Of a stretch of 60,046 nucleotides of DNA, positions 19,562 to 28,483 are shown piece by piece. The first letter of the stretch is position 1. Each line of letters begins with the position of its first letter. The position numbers and the translations under genes are program-made. The notes under the pieces are model-generated. The model saw only the letters and a list, made by a program, of their open reading frames with translations, was not told where the DNA came from and ran no database searches. This DNA is from Arthrobacter sp. B0490 (GTDB lineage Bacteria > Actinomycetota > Actinomycetes > Actinomycetales > Micrococcaceae), in assembly GCF_002929355.1 (NCBI RefSeq), contig NZ_PJIR01000014.1, positions 1 through 60,046 of the forward strand. Reading direction: 5' to 3'.

Positions 19562-20656
19562 GTGAACTCCCGACAGCACGACAGCACGTCCCTCACGGCC
19601 GAAGCGCCCACCGACACCGGGAGGCAGAGGATGCCCGCGGAGTGGGAGCCCCACGAACGCACCTGGATGGCCTTCCCACCGGCCAACGACACGTTCGGTC
19701 CCGCACGAAGCACGACCCTGCGTCGGGCGCGGAATGCCTGGGCGCGCGTCGCGCTGATCATCGCCCGCTACGAGCCGGTGACGGTCCTGGCCGATCCCGC
19801 GGACACCGAGACGGCGAGGGCACTCCTCGGAGGGGCCGTCGCGGTCGAATCGGCTCCGCTGGACGACGCGTGGCTGCGCGACTCCGGGCCCACCTTCGTC
19901 CACGGTCCGGACGGCGCGGTCGCCGGTGTCGACTGGGTGTTCAACGGGTGGGGTGCCCAGCACTGGGCGGCCTGGGCCAGGGATCGGCACGTGGGACGCA
20001 CGGTGGCGGACCTGGCCGGAGTGCCGGTCCTGGGCAGCGGACTCGTCAACGAGGGCGGCGGCTTCCATGTGGACGGACGCGGCACCGTGCTGCTGACGGA
20101 GACCGTCCAGCTGGATCCGGGCCGCAACCCCGGGGCGACCAGGGAGTCCGTCGAGAGCGAGATCCATGCCCGGCTCGGCACCCGCCACGCCGTCTGGCTC
20201 CCGCGGGGCCTGACCCGGGACTACGGGGAGTTCGGCACCCGGGGGCACGTCGACATCGTCGCGGCGTTCACCCCGGCGGGCTCGCTCCTCGTCCACCGGC
20301 AGGACGATGCAGGCCACCCGGACCATGAGGTGACCCGCGAGATCAGGGCCGTCCTCGAATCCTCCACCGACGCCGGGGGGCGCCCACTGTCGATCATCGA
20401 GGTGCCGGCACCGACCGTCACCCACGACGACGGGATCGTCGACTGGTCCTACATCAACCACTACGTCGCCAACGGCGTGGTGGTGCTCTGCGCCTTCGAC
20501 GATCCGAACGACGCCGTGGCCGCGGCGATCCTGCAGGAGGCATACCCTGACCGGGCCGTCGAACTCGTCGACGCCCGGGACATCTTCGCCTTCGGCGGGG
20601 GCATCCACTGCATCACGCAGCAGCAACCCGCCCCCTGCCGCGCGGGTGGTGCCTGA
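19562..20656 (+). CDS. aguA: agmatine deiminase family protein
   Basis: This 364-residue enzyme of the guanidino-modifying superfamily converts agmatine to N-carbamoylputrescine and ammonia. Characteristic segments are E-W-E-P-H-E-R-T-W-M near the start, N-E-G-G-G-F-H in the middle and the catalytic Cys in G-G-G-I-H-C-I-T-Q-Q near the C-terminus. The GTG at 19562 has GAGGAA five bases upstream. The stop overlaps the next start by one base (TGATG), so the amidase is translationally coupled. No signal peptide, so it is cytosolic. Peptidyl-arginine deiminase relatives are possible but less likely at this length. Confidence 0.9.
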   Translation: MNSRQHDSTSLTAEAPTDTGRQRMPAEWEPHERTWMAFPPANDTFGPARSTTLRRARNAWARVALIIARYEPVTVLADPADTETARALLGGAVAVESAPLDDAWLRDSGPTFVHGPDGAVAGVDWVFNGWGAQHWAAWARDRHVGRTVADLAGVPVLGSGLVNEGGGFHVDGRGTVLLTETVQLDPGRNPGATRESVESEIHARLGTRHAVWLPRGLTRDYGEFGTRGHVDIVAAFTPAGSLLVHRQDDAGHPDHEVTREIRAVLESSTDAGGRPLSIIEVPAPTVTHDDGIVDWSYINHYVANGVVVLCAFDDPNDAVAAAILQEAYPDRAVELVDARDIFAFGGGIHCITQQQPAPCRAGGA

Positions 20657-22386
20657 TGGGCTTCGACGTGGTGGAGGCGAGCATCGCCGACCTGCGGACC
20701 GCACTCGCAACAGGCACGGCGACCAGCGAGGAGCTCGTCGTCGGCTACCTTCGCCGGATCGAGGCGTTCGACCAGGGCGGCCCCCGGCTGAACTCCGTCG
20801 TCGTGATGAATCCCGACGCACGGGACGAGGCGCGCGCATCCGACCGCCGTCGTGCCGAGGGCCGGGCGCTGGGCCCGCTGGAGGGCATCCCCTACACGGC
20901 GAAGGACAGCTACCAGGTCGAGGGCCTCACCGTCGCGGCCGGTTCACCCGCCTTCCGGGACCTGATCGCCCGACGCGACGCGTTCACCATCGAGCGCCTC
21001 CGCGGCGCCGGGGCGATCCTGATCGGCCTCACCAACATGCCACCCATGGCCAACGGGGGCATGCAGCGCGGACTCTACGGCCGGGCCGAGAGCCCCTACA
21101 GTGCCGGCTACCTCACCGCGGCCTTCGCCTCCGGATCCTCGAACGGCTCGGGAACCGCGACGGCCGCGAGCTTCGCGGCCTTCGGCCTCGCCGAGGAGAC
21201 CTGGTCCTCGGGCCGGGCACCGGCCTCCAACAACGGATTGTGCGCCTACACGCCGTCCCGCGGGATCATCTCCGTGCGCGGCAACTGGCCCCTCGTCCCC
21301 ACCATGGACGTCGTCGTCCCGCACACCCGGACCATGGCCGACCTCCTCGAGGTCCTCGACGTCATCGTCGCCGACGACACCGAAACACGAGGGGATTTCT
21401 GGAGGGCACAACCCTGGATACCGATACCACCGGCGTCCGGACTGCGCCCCGCCTCCTACCCCGCGCTACGCCCCGGCAGCATCGACGACGCGCGCCGGGT
21501 CCTCGCCGGCAAACGCCTCGGCGTCCCCCGCATGTACATCAACGCCGACCCCGACGCGGGGACCGCCGAGGCACCCGGTATCGGCGGGCCGACAGGCCAG
21601 GCCATCACCACGCGCCCGTCGGTCATCGCGCTCTGGGAGGCGGCCCGCCGCGACCTCGAGGATGCGGGGGCGGTCGTGGTCGAGGTCGACTTCCCCGTCG
21701 TCTCGAACTACGAGGGCGACCGTCCGGGAGCACCGACCATCTCCTCCCGCGGCCTCGTCAGCGAGGACTTCCTCCGCCGGGAGATCACGGACCTGTCCTC
21801 GTGGGCGTGGCACGACTTCCTGCAGGCCAACAACGACCCCACGCTCTCCAGCCTCGCCGACGTCGACGGCTCGGTGATCTTCCCCCCGCCGGAGGGCGCC
21901 CTCCCGGACCGCTATTCCGGGTTCGACGACGACATCACCGGATACCCGGCACACGTCCGCGAGCACGCCATCGACGCACTGACGGACATCCCGCACCTCG
22001 AGGAGGGACTGCGAGGACTCGAGGAGACACGGCGGGTGGACCTCGACCGGTGGATGGACCGGCACCGCCTCGACGCCGTCGTCTTCCCCGCGGCGGCGGA
22101 CATCGGGCCCGCGGACAGCGACCGGGATCCCGCGTCCGCCGACATCGCCTGGCGCAACGGCGTCTGGGTGTCCAACGGCAACCTCGTCCCCCGCCACCTG
22201 GGCATCCCGACGGTCACCGTACCCCTGGGACTGCTCGGCGACCTCCGCATGCCGGTCGGCCTGACCTTCGCCGGACCCGCCTACGCCGACACCGGCCTGC
22301 TCGAACTGGCTGCCGCGTTCGAACGCACCGGCGCGTCCCGGCGCGTCGCACCACCCCGGACGCCCCGACTGGACGCGGACGCCTGA
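20656..22386 (+). CDS. amidase-signature family amidohydrolase
   Basis: This 576-residue amidase-signature enzyme shows the catalytic Lys in Y-T-A-K-D-S-Y at about residue 83, the cis-Ser in G-S-S-N-G-S-G at about 160 and the nucleophile region T-W-S-S-G-R-A-P-A-S at about 186. The motif is divergent from the usual G-G-S-I-R-x-P. It is coupled to agmatine deiminase, whose product N-carbamoylputrescine is normally cleaved by a nitrilase-type AguB. No AguB-like gene is present, so this enzyme could fill that step. Cleavage of another amide or urea is equally possible from sequence alone. Confidence 0.85.
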   Translation: MGFDVVEASIADLRTALATGTATSEELVVGYLRRIEAFDQGGPRLNSVVVMNPDARDEARASDRRRAEGRALGPLEGIPYTAKDSYQVEGLTVAAGSPAFRDLIARRDAFTIERLRGAGAILIGLTNMPPMANGGMQRGLYGRAESPYSAGYLTAAFASGSSNGSGTATAASFAAFGLAEETWSSGRAPASNNGLCAYTPSRGIISVRGNWPLVPTMDVVVPHTRTMADLLEVLDVIVADDTETRGDFWRAQPWIPIPPASGLRPASYPALRPGSIDDARRVLAGKRLGVPRMYINADPDAGTAEAPGIGGPTGQAITTRPSVIALWEAARRDLEDAGAVVVEVDFPVVSNYEGDRPGAPTISSRGLVSEDFLRREITDLSSWAWHDFLQANNDPTLSSLADVDGSVIFPPPEGALPDRYSGFDDDITGYPAHVREHAIDALTDIPHLEEGLRGLEETRRVDLDRWMDRHRLDAVVFPAAADIGPADSDRDPASADIAWRNGVWVSNGNLVPRHLGIPTVTVPLGLLGDLRMPVGLTFAGPAYADTGLLELAAAFERTGASRRVAPPRTPRLDADA

Positions 22387-22408
22387 CCCGGGTGTCCGGC
22401 GGCGGGAC

Positions 22409-22810
22409 TCAGCGGTAGGTGGGCAGGTAGGTGCCCGACGACGGGACGATCACCTTGCCGAGCGGTGCGAGGGACACCGGGATGAGCTTGAGGTTGGCGA
22501 TGCCCAGCGGGATGCCGATGATGCTTGCGAACATCGGGATGGCCGTGAGCACGTGGCCGATGGCGATCCAGATCCCCGCGACGAGGAGCCAGATGACGTT
22601 CCCTACCGCGGTGAAGCCGTTCGTCGGCCCGCCCCGGTTCACGACGGTCTGGCCGAAGGGCCACAGTGCGTAGATGCCGATCCTGAACGAGGCGACGCCG
22701 AAGGGGATGGTCACGATCAGCAGGCAGCAGATGATCCCCGCAGCGAAGTACCCCAGGGCGAGCCAGATGCCGCCGAACAGAAGCCAGATGACGTTCAGGA
22801 TTGCGCTCAT
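22409..22810 (-). CDS. YccF domain-containing membrane protein
   Basis: This 133-residue protein has two repeated YccF units, each with a N-V-I-W-L-L-x-x-G-I-W motif, and about four membrane segments. Function of the family is unknown; it is a small inner-membrane protein. The ATG at 22810 begins M-S-A-I-L-N-V-I-W-L, the normal family start. A much longer upstream extension in the same frame is ignored, since it is low-complexity and antisense to the helicase terminator. Convergent with the amidase gene. Confidence 0.88.
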   Translation of the reverse strand: MSAILNVIWLLFGGIWLALGYFAAGIICCLLIVTIPFGVASFRIGIYALWPFGQTVVNRGGPTNGFTAVGNVIWLLVAGIWIAIGHVLTAIPMFASIIGIPLGIANLKLIPVSLAPLGKVIVPSSGTYLPTYR

Positions 22811-22863
22811 CCGCCCATTGTCCCGTACGCGCGGCGGCAACGCACCCCTCCCGGGAACGGGAA

Positions 22864-22891
22864 GGACCCCTACCCTCCCGGGTAGGGGTCC
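22864..22891 (-). terminator. terminator of the DEAD-box helicase gene
   Basis: A perfect 12-bp stem (GGACCCCTACCC with GGGTAGGGGTCC, 4-base loop) lies 38 bases after the helicase stop codon, ahead of the yccF gene. Confidence 0.85.
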
Positions 22892-22928
22892 TCGATGTGC
22901 CGGGCCGCCGCGTCGGGCGGCTGGGCTG

Positions 22929-24605
22929 CTAGCGGGTGCGGCGGTCGTTCGACGCGGGCGCGCTCGCCCTGCGGGCACCGGCGGCGCGGCGTGCGCCCTC
23001 GGTCCGGGGGGCCGACGACGGCGCGTGGCTCCGCTGGCCACCTGCCGCGGGGGCTCCTGCGGCGGACCTGCGGACGGCGTCGCCGACGCGCTGGCCGGAG
23101 GCGGGACGACGGCTGCGCGTCGAGGTCTCCGAGGCGGTGCGGGGCTCGTCGGCCCGACGGCGTGAACCACCGGTCTTCGGGGCTGCACCGGCGTCGGACC
23201 CGAAGCGGGGAGCCTGCGGCTGGTCCTTGCGGCGGTCGGCGCGGTTGCCCTGCGCGGACTGGGGCTCGGCGGAGACGCGTCCGCGTCCACCCCGTCCCCC
23301 ACGGCCTCCGGCAGCCGGGGCGGCCGTGCCACGGCGGGCGCGCTTGCGCTCGGCGTTCGCTCCGGTCGAGGTGCCCTCGCCACGCGCCGATTCGCGGGAT
23401 GCGAGGAGCGCGGCCCGGGTCCGGGGATCGATCTTGTCTGCGAGGTCGCCGATCAGGGACTGGACGAGCGGGGAGGTCGCCTTGACGGTCTCGAAGGCGA
23501 CGTCGACCCCGGCGGCCTTCATCAGCTTCTGCACCTCGGACTTCTGCTCGGGCAGCGTGATCGTGACCACGGTCCCCGAGGATCCCGCGCGGGCCGTGCG
23601 GCCCGAGCGGTGCAGGTACGCCTTGTGCTCCGTGGGCGGATCCACGTGGACCACGAGCTCGACGTCGTCCACGTGCACGCCACGGGCGGCGACGTCCGTG
23701 GCGACCAGGACACGCACGTCGCCCGAGGAGAACTCGGCCAGGTTCCTGTCCCGGGCGTTCTGCGAGAGGTTGCCGTGGAGGTCGACGGCGGGGATGCCGG
23801 CGTCGGTCAGGGTCTTGGCGAGCTTGCGGGCGTGGTGCTTGGTCCGCATGAACAGCAGGCGGCGTCCGGTGCCCGAGGCGAGCTGCACGATGAGCTGCTT
23901 CTTCTGGGTCTGGTCGCCGACCATGAGCACGTGGTGCTCCATGGTGGTGACCGCGGCCTGCGGATCGTCGACCGAGTGGGTGACGGGGTTGGTCATGTAG
24001 CGGTTGACCACCTTGTCCACGCCGTTGTCGAGCGTGGCCGAGAAGAGCAGGCGCTGGCCGTCCTTCGGCGTGGTGTCGAGGAGCTTCTTCACGACGGGGA
24101 GGAAACCGAGGTCGGCCATGTGGTCCGCCTCGTCGAGGATGGTGACCTCGACGGACTCGAGCGAGATGAGCTTCTGGCGCATCAGGTCCTCGAGGCGGCC
24201 GGGGCAGGCGATGACGATGTCGACGCCGGCGCGGAGCGCCTTCTCCTGGCGCTGCTGGGACACACCGCCGTAGATCACCGTGGTGTTCAGGCCGAGCTCC
24301 CGGGCGAGCGGCTCGACCGTGGCGTTGATCTGGGTGGCGAGCTCACGCGTGGGGGCGAGCACGAGCGCCAGCGGACGCCCCGGCTTCCGGCGGTAGGCCG
24401 CTTCCTGCTCGGCGAGGCGGGTGACCATCGGCAGCGCGAAGGCGAGGGTCTTGCCCGAGCCGGTGCGGCCGCGTCCGAGGACGTCGCGCCCGGCCAGGGA
24501 GTCCGGGAGGGACTTGACCTGGATGGGGAAAGGTTCGGTGATCCCCTGCGCGGAGAGGTTCTCGACCAGCGCTTTGGGCACACCGAGGGCAGCAAAAGTA
24601 GTCAT
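22929..24605 (-). CDS. DEAD-box ATP-dependent RNA helicase
   Basis: This 558-residue RNA helicase shows the Q-motif region (F-P-I-Q), Walker A G-R-G-R-T-G-S-G-K-T at about residue 45, P-T-R-E-L, D-E-A-D at about 160, S-A-T at about 192 and the C-terminal H-R-S-G-R-T-A-R-A-G motif. The last 170 residues are a basic Arg/Gly/Ala-rich tail likely to bind RNA. Such enzymes act in ribosome assembly or mRNA decay, often at low temperature. The ATG at 24605 gives the usual N-terminus. No clear ribosome binding site lies upstream, and the leader is long and structured. Confidence 0.92.
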   Translation of the reverse strand: MTTFAALGVPKALVENLSAQGITEPFPIQVKSLPDSLAGRDVLGRGRTGSGKTLAFALPMVTRLAEQEAAYRRKPGRPLALVLAPTRELATQINATVEPLARELGLNTTVIYGGVSQQRQEKALRAGVDIVIACPGRLEDLMRQKLISLESVEVTILDEADHMADLGFLPVVKKLLDTTPKDGQRLLFSATLDNGVDKVVNRYMTNPVTHSVDDPQAAVTTMEHHVLMVGDQTQKKQLIVQLASGTGRRLLFMRTKHHARKLAKTLTDAGIPAVDLHGNLSQNARDRNLAEFSSGDVRVLVATDVAARGVHVDDVELVVHVDPPTEHKAYLHRSGRTARAGSSGTVVTITLPEQKSEVQKLMKAAGVDVAFETVKATSPLVQSLIGDLADKIDPRTRAALLASRESARGEGTSTGANAERKRARRGTAAPAAGGRGGRGGRGRVSAEPQSAQGNRADRRKDQPQAPRFGSDAGAAPKTGGSRRRADEPRTASETSTRSRRPASGQRVGDAVRRSAAGAPAAGGQRSHAPSSAPRTEGARRAAGARRASAPASNDRRTR

Positions 24606-24801
24606 GTGAAGTACAGGAACTTTCTTCTCATCTTCCCCGGCACCGGTCGGCGCGGGGGTTCGCCGAAGAAAAGTCAGACAGTGTCCACCGCGCTTCCGGT
24701 TCCGGAAGCTGGATGCGGGACAAAAGAATGCGTTCTAGCGACGCAGGCTGCGCATCTCACTGGCGGAACCGATCCGCCCTGCGCAGGCAAGTATCCCCAG
24801 T
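24606..24801 (-). promoter_or_regulatory. long structured 5' leader of the helicase gene
   Basis: About 195 bases upstream of the helicase contain no gene but several hairpins: GCTTCCGG-TT-CCGGAAGC at 24692-24709 and GGCGGA/TCCGCC at 24762-24778. Long structured leaders are common in front of cold-inducible or self-regulated DEAD-box genes. Regulation here is an inference; no promoter was located with confidence. Confidence 0.3.
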
Positions 24802-25090
24802 TTACCAGCAGAGCAGCCCCGAGCCCGCATCGGCACCCGGCGGCGCGGCCGCCGTTCCCGTCACCGGGACGATCCGCTCGCGGACGACGGCGTCGAGGCA
24901 GGGGCCCTGCCGGGCCTCGGCCTGCAGGGCGTCGATGATCCGGGGCAGCTCCGCCGAGGCGGCCCGTCATTCGACGCGTCGGCGGGCGCGGACGAGGCTG
25001 ATCGACGCCGCGGGGTGAGGGAGAGCGCCGCCCGGACGATCTCCGCGCGGGTCGATTCGACGTCCGGCCGGCGTCGGGCCGGGATGACCC
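24802..25090 (-). pseudogene. decayed GAF-domain (ANTAR-regulator-like) gene fragment
   Basis: On the minus strand one frame reads A-A-S-I-S-L-V-R-A-R-R-R-V-E, then a TGA stop (24969-24967), then R-A-A-S-A-E-L-P-R-I-I-D-A-L-Q and A-R-Q-G-P-C-L-D-A-V-V, ending at TAA 24802. The order I-S-L-V, A-A-S, L-Q and G-P-C-L-D is that of GAF domains in actinobacterial ANTAR regulators. Just upstream a different frame reads E-S-T-R-A-E-I-V-R-A-A-L-S-L, which fits the preceding GAF helix, implying a frameshift as well. No ANTAR domain remains. The stop and frame change are read directly; the family call is by motif recognition. Confidence 0.45.
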
Positions 25091-25165
25091 GGGTGCACCG
25101 GGCGCCGCCCGGTGCACCCGGGGACGGAAGGGCCGCCCGGCCCGCTGCCGGTAGCCTTGGAGGTG

Positions 25166-26044
25166 ATGGAGCCACTAGCGCAGACCCCCGACCAGCCGCA
25201 CCGCACCCAGCCCGTGTCCTTCGTCCGGCGGGGCTCGCGCCTGCAGGGACGGCGCCGCGAGGCGTGGGACGAGCTCGCCGAGGCCTTCCTCGTCGAGGTG
25301 CCGCGCGTGGAGAACGCCGACACCTCCGTGGCACCCGGGTTCGTGTTCGATGCCGGAACGGTGTTCGGGCGGACCGCACCGCTCGTCGTCGAGGTGGGTT
25401 CGGGACTCGGCGAGGCCATCACGCACGCCGCCGGGCTCGACCCGGACCGCGACTACCTCGCCCTCGAGGTCTACCGCCCGGGACTGGCGCAGACGATGCT
25501 GCGCATCAGCCAGAAGGAACTGACGAACGTGCGCACCGCCCAGGTCGATGCGGCAGCGGCCTTCGCGGGGATGATCCCGGCGTCGTCCGTCGCCGAGCTG
25601 TGGACGTTCTTCCCCGACCCCTGGCACAAGGCCCGCCACCACAAACGCAGGCTCGTCAAGGACGACTACGTCGAGCTCGCGGCGCGTGTCCTCGAACCGG
25701 GCGGCATCTTCCGCCTGGCCACCGACTGGTCCAGCTACGCGGTGCAGATGCGCGCGGCCCTGGACGCGAGCAGGCACTTCGAGAACCTGCACCACGGCGA
25801 GCGCGCCGGCGCGGCGAGTCCCCTCACCCAGGTGTGGGACAGCGGGGTGGAGTCCGTCGTGGGTGGCGCTCCGGTGCGGGAAGGCCGCGACCCGGTGAGC
25901 ACCGGCAACACGGGCCTCAACGAAGGCGTCGACGAGCGCGGCGGGTGGGCGCCGCGCTTCGACGGGCGGACCCTCACGAGTTTCGAGAACAAGGCGATCG
26001 CGGCCGGACGGATGGTCTTCGACCTCACCTACCGCCGCCGCTGA
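25166..26044 (+). CDS. trmB: tRNA (guanine-N7-)-methyltransferase TrmB
   Basis: This 292-residue S-adenosylmethionine-dependent enzyme methylates G46 in the tRNA variable loop. Visible motifs are the SAM-binding V-V-E-V-G-S-G-L-G-E at about residue 75 and the family signature F-F-P-D-P-W-H-K-A-R-H-H-K-R-R at about residue 150, followed by R-L-A-T-D-W. The start is uncertain: GGAGG is only two bases before ATG 25166, and GTG 25163 or TTG 25157 are in frame. The C-terminal 60 residues, including an S-T-G-N-T-G-L-N insert, extend the usual length slightly. Confidence 0.93.
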   Translation: MEPLAQTPDQPHRTQPVSFVRRGSRLQGRRREAWDELAEAFLVEVPRVENADTSVAPGFVFDAGTVFGRTAPLVVEVGSGLGEAITHAAGLDPDRDYLALEVYRPGLAQTMLRISQKELTNVRTAQVDAAAAFAGMIPASSVAELWTFFPDPWHKARHHKRRLVKDDYVELAARVLEPGGIFRLATDWSSYAVQMRAALDASRHFENLHHGERAGAASPLTQVWDSGVESVVGGAPVREGRDPVSTGNTGLNEGVDERGGWAPRFDGRTLTSFENKAIAAGRMVFDLTYRRR

Positions 26045-26069
26045 CCGGGCATCAGGGGAAGCAGGCGCT

Positions 26070-27101
26070 ATGGGACTCTTCGACCGCCGGGCCTGCCCGG
26101 GGCGAGGGCGCGGGACGGATCCCATCGTCGCGTTCTGGCAGTGGTGGGCGGACGACGGCGAGGACCTGCTGACCACCGCCACACGGGCCGGGGACTTCGA
26201 GGCCTACGTCGACGAGATGACCCGGAGGGTGCGGGCGATCGCCCGTGGCCTCGAGTGGGAGACGCGGACGGGTGTCGACGCCGAGCACACCCTCTGCGTC
26301 TCCAGCGGTGGTGATGCCGCGCTGCGTCCCGTGGCCGAGCGCTGGTACCGGGCGTCCCCGCCGTCGAGCTGGCGCTGGGAGTTCCTCCCCGCCCGCAGCG
26401 CCAGGCCCGACATGCTCGATTCGACCATCACCTACCGCGGCAGGACCTTCGACCTGAGCCGTACCCGCGTCCACGCCGCCGTCGCACCCAAGGGCGACGG
26501 CCTGATCGTCTCGGTGCACAACCCCGGGTTCACGGGCCAGTGGGACGACGAGCACGGCCTGTGCGTCCTGCTGCTCGAATGGCTGCTCGGCGAGGACGAC
26601 GTGGAACGCTGGGTCCGCCGCGTGGACTGCATCGCCGACGACGTCGTGGACAGCATCCCGGCGTCGGACCTGCCCGCCCGGGTGACGGACCTGGCGCGGA
26701 CCCTGCCCGATCCGGGCTGGCTCCTGATGCAGGGGACGCTCGGCACCGGCGACCCGGTGCTCGTGCGGGTCCTGCGCCCGCTGCGGTGGATCGACCATCC
26801 ACGGTTCGACCTCCACACGGCACTGCGGGTCCCGTTCGACGCCGACGGGCAGGGCCTTCCCCGGCCGTCGGCCCTGGGCGCCCTGGACGAGCTGGAGGAC
26901 GCCCTCGTGCGCGGCCTCGGCCGCCGCGGGATGCTCGTCGCGGCCGAGACCTCGAGGGGGATCAGGACGTTCCACTTCTATTCGGACTCCGAGGACCAGA
27001 ACGGGCGGGACGTCCTCGATGCCGCCGCGCGGGAGCGGCGCCCCGTGACGGCCAGGCACGTGCTCGACCCCGGCTGGAAGAAGGTGCAGGACTTCGCCTG
27101 A
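26070..27101 (+). CDS. hypothetical protein, possible DUF695-like C-terminus
   Basis: This 343-residue soluble protein follows trmB by 25 bases on the same strand, with AGGGGAAG upstream of its ATG, and is probably cotranscribed. It has no signal peptide or membrane segment. The N-terminus reads I-V-A-F-W-Q-W-W and the C-terminus has R-T-F-H-F-Y-S-D-S-E-D, reminiscent of DUF695 proteins. I cannot assign a function. Codon bias is like that of the neighbours, so it is a real gene. Confidence 0.75.
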   Translation: MGLFDRRACPGRGRGTDPIVAFWQWWADDGEDLLTTATRAGDFEAYVDEMTRRVRAIARGLEWETRTGVDAEHTLCVSSGGDAALRPVAERWYRASPPSSWRWEFLPARSARPDMLDSTITYRGRTFDLSRTRVHAAVAPKGDGLIVSVHNPGFTGQWDDEHGLCVLLLEWLLGEDDVERWVRRVDCIADDVVDSIPASDLPARVTDLARTLPDPGWLLMQGTLGTGDPVLVRVLRPLRWIDHPRFDLHTALRVPFDADGQGLPRPSALGALDELEDALVRGLGRRGMLVAAETSRGIRTFHFYSDSEDQNGRDVLDAAARERRPVTARHVLDPGWKKVQDFA

Positions 27102-27105
27102 CGCG

Positions 27106-27137
27106 TGCCGGCCGGCACCGAACGATGCCGGCCGGCA
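27106..27137. terminator. double-palindrome hairpin between convergent genes
   Basis: The self-complementary 12-mer TGCCGGCCGGCA occurs twice, at 27106-27117 and 27126-27137, so the pair can fold as a 12-bp hairpin with an 8-base loop or as two small cruciforms. It lies between convergent genes and probably terminates both. Confidence 0.7.
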
Positions 27138-27192
27138 GCGGGTCGGGCCCGTGCGACGACGGGCACCCTCGACGCGACGGCAGCGCGGCGGA

Positions 27193-28323
27193 TCAGGCGA
27201 GGGCCGGCGTGTCCCAGAGGTTCAGGACGGTGCCGATGTTCCTCTCCTCGGCGACGCGGTAGAGGTCCGTCGCCCATGCGACGTCCTCCACGGGCATCCC
27301 CCCGACGGAGTAGAGGATGATCTCGTCGTCGTCCCGGCGACCGGGGAGCTTCCCGGTCGCGATGTCCGCGATCTCCTCGATCTTCGAGGGAGGCAGCGTC
27401 CCGTTCTCGAGGAGCCCGAACCAGTGCGAACCCGGGATGCCCAGGATCTGGTAGGCGGTGGGGCCGTATTCCTCCAGCCAGGCCTGGTAGAGGCCTTCAG
27501 CGTCGATCACGAGGCGTGCGTCCTGGAGGAAGTCGTCGTCGAACCGGGCAGCGGCCGGGAGCAGCAGCAGGGCGCCCGGCTTGATGGCGGACTTCGGGAA
27601 GTACGGGAACGCCTCGCTTCCGGCGGCGTCGGTGGTGGTGGTCGCCATGACGATGTCGGCATCGGCGATCGCCTCCTCGATCGTCTCGGCCGCGATGACG
27701 CGGCTGAGCTGCGGGAACTTCGCCGTGGCCCAGTCGACGAACGCCTGTGTGCCGGCGGCGCTCCGGCCTTTCACCGAAACCGTGTCGATCGAGGGGCGGA
27801 GCGCCAACGTCGTCTCGAGGACGGACCGTGCGATCACCCCGGGGCCGATCACGGCCGCGGTCCTCGCGTCGGCTTTCGCGAGGTGCTTCACCCCTACACC
27901 GGGTACGGCGCCGGTACGGTAGGCGCTGAGGAGGTTGGCACTCATGATCGCGAGCGGCGCCCCGGTGTCCCGGTCGTTCAGCACGAAGACGTGGACCGAT
28001 CGGGGCAGGCCTTTCCGACGGTTCTCCGCGTTGGAGCCGTACCACTTCACGCCCGTGGTGCCGAAGCGCCCTCCCAGGTAGGCGGGCATCGCCATGAAGC
28101 GGCGATCCGGCCCGTCCGCGGGCATGCCGTCGAACGCGGGGCGCTCGGGGAACGTGATCATCGCGCCGTGTGAATTGCCGTTCTCGCCCGCCATCCGGTA
28201 GTCGCCCTGGCGGAGGAGGACGAGAGCCTCCTCCATGACATCGGTGCAGCGGACGACATCGCCGACGCCGGCGTCGATCATGTCGGGTTCGCTGAGGTAA
28301 CGGAAGTTGATTTCGGTCGACAT
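27193..28323 (-). CDS. ornithine cyclodeaminase / mu-crystallin family dehydrogenase
   Basis: This 376-residue NAD(P)-binding protein belongs to the ornithine cyclodeaminase/mu-crystallin superfamily. The start region shows Y-L-S-E-x-D, the middle has S-A-Y-R-T-G-A followed by the Rossmann segment A-A-V-I-G-P-G-V-I-A-R-S at about residue 160. Members deaminate ornithine to proline or reduce imines of amino acids. ATG 28323 was chosen because AGGGAG precedes it, rather than GTG 28344. It follows the hutD-like gene on the same strand and borders the amine-assimilation genes, so an opine or N-alkyl amino acid substrate is plausible. Substrate unknown. Confidence 0.85.
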   Translation of the reverse strand: MSTEINFRYLSEPDMIDAGVGDVVRCTDVMEEALVLLRQGDYRMAGENGNSHGAMITFPERPAFDGMPADGPDRRFMAMPAYLGGRFGTTGVKWYGSNAENRRKGLPRSVHVFVLNDRDTGAPLAIMSANLLSAYRTGAVPGVGVKHLAKADARTAAVIGPGVIARSVLETTLALRPSIDTVSVKGRSAAGTQAFVDWATAKFPQLSRVIAAETIEEAIADADIVMATTTTDAAGSEAFPYFPKSAIKPGALLLLPAAARFDDDFLQDARLVIDAEGLYQAWLEEYGPTAYQILGIPGSHWFGLLENGTLPPSKIEEIADIATGKLPGRRDDDEIILYSVGGMPVEDVAWATDLYRVAEERNIGTVLNLWDTPALA

Positions 28324-28339
28324 GGGAGCTCCCTGGTGA

Positions 28340-28352
28340 TTCACGTGGTGAA
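28340..28352. promoter_or_regulatory. palindrome upstream of the cyclodeaminase-like gene
   Basis: TTCAC-GTG-GTGAA lies 17 bases upstream of the start codon, a position suited to a repressor site. A related TTTCAC occurs at 29194-29199 in front of the glutamine-synthetase-like gene. The binding protein is unknown; the XRE/cupin regulator at 36.2 kb is one candidate. Confidence 0.35.
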
Positions 28353-28483
28353 ACTTCGATTACCCCAAGTGAACGCAGGGAGCGTTTCTGGTCGGTCATC
28401 CCCGGGTTTCCAGCGTGTAACTTCTCACCCGACGGGCCTGCGGAGTCTCGCGGGACGGTATCGGCGCGTGCCCGTCGCCGTGC

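Noticed and set aside
24674..25117. 147-residue minus-strand frame between helicase and trmB
   Set aside because: Its translation is Arg/Pro/Gly-rich shadow sequence; the meaningful GAF motifs lie in a different frame with an in-frame stop.
27106..27137. Mobile-element end or attachment site made of the repeated palindrome TGCCGGCCGGCA
   Set aside because: Its place between two convergent genes and its hairpin potential are explained by transcription termination; no element genes or target duplications are nearby.
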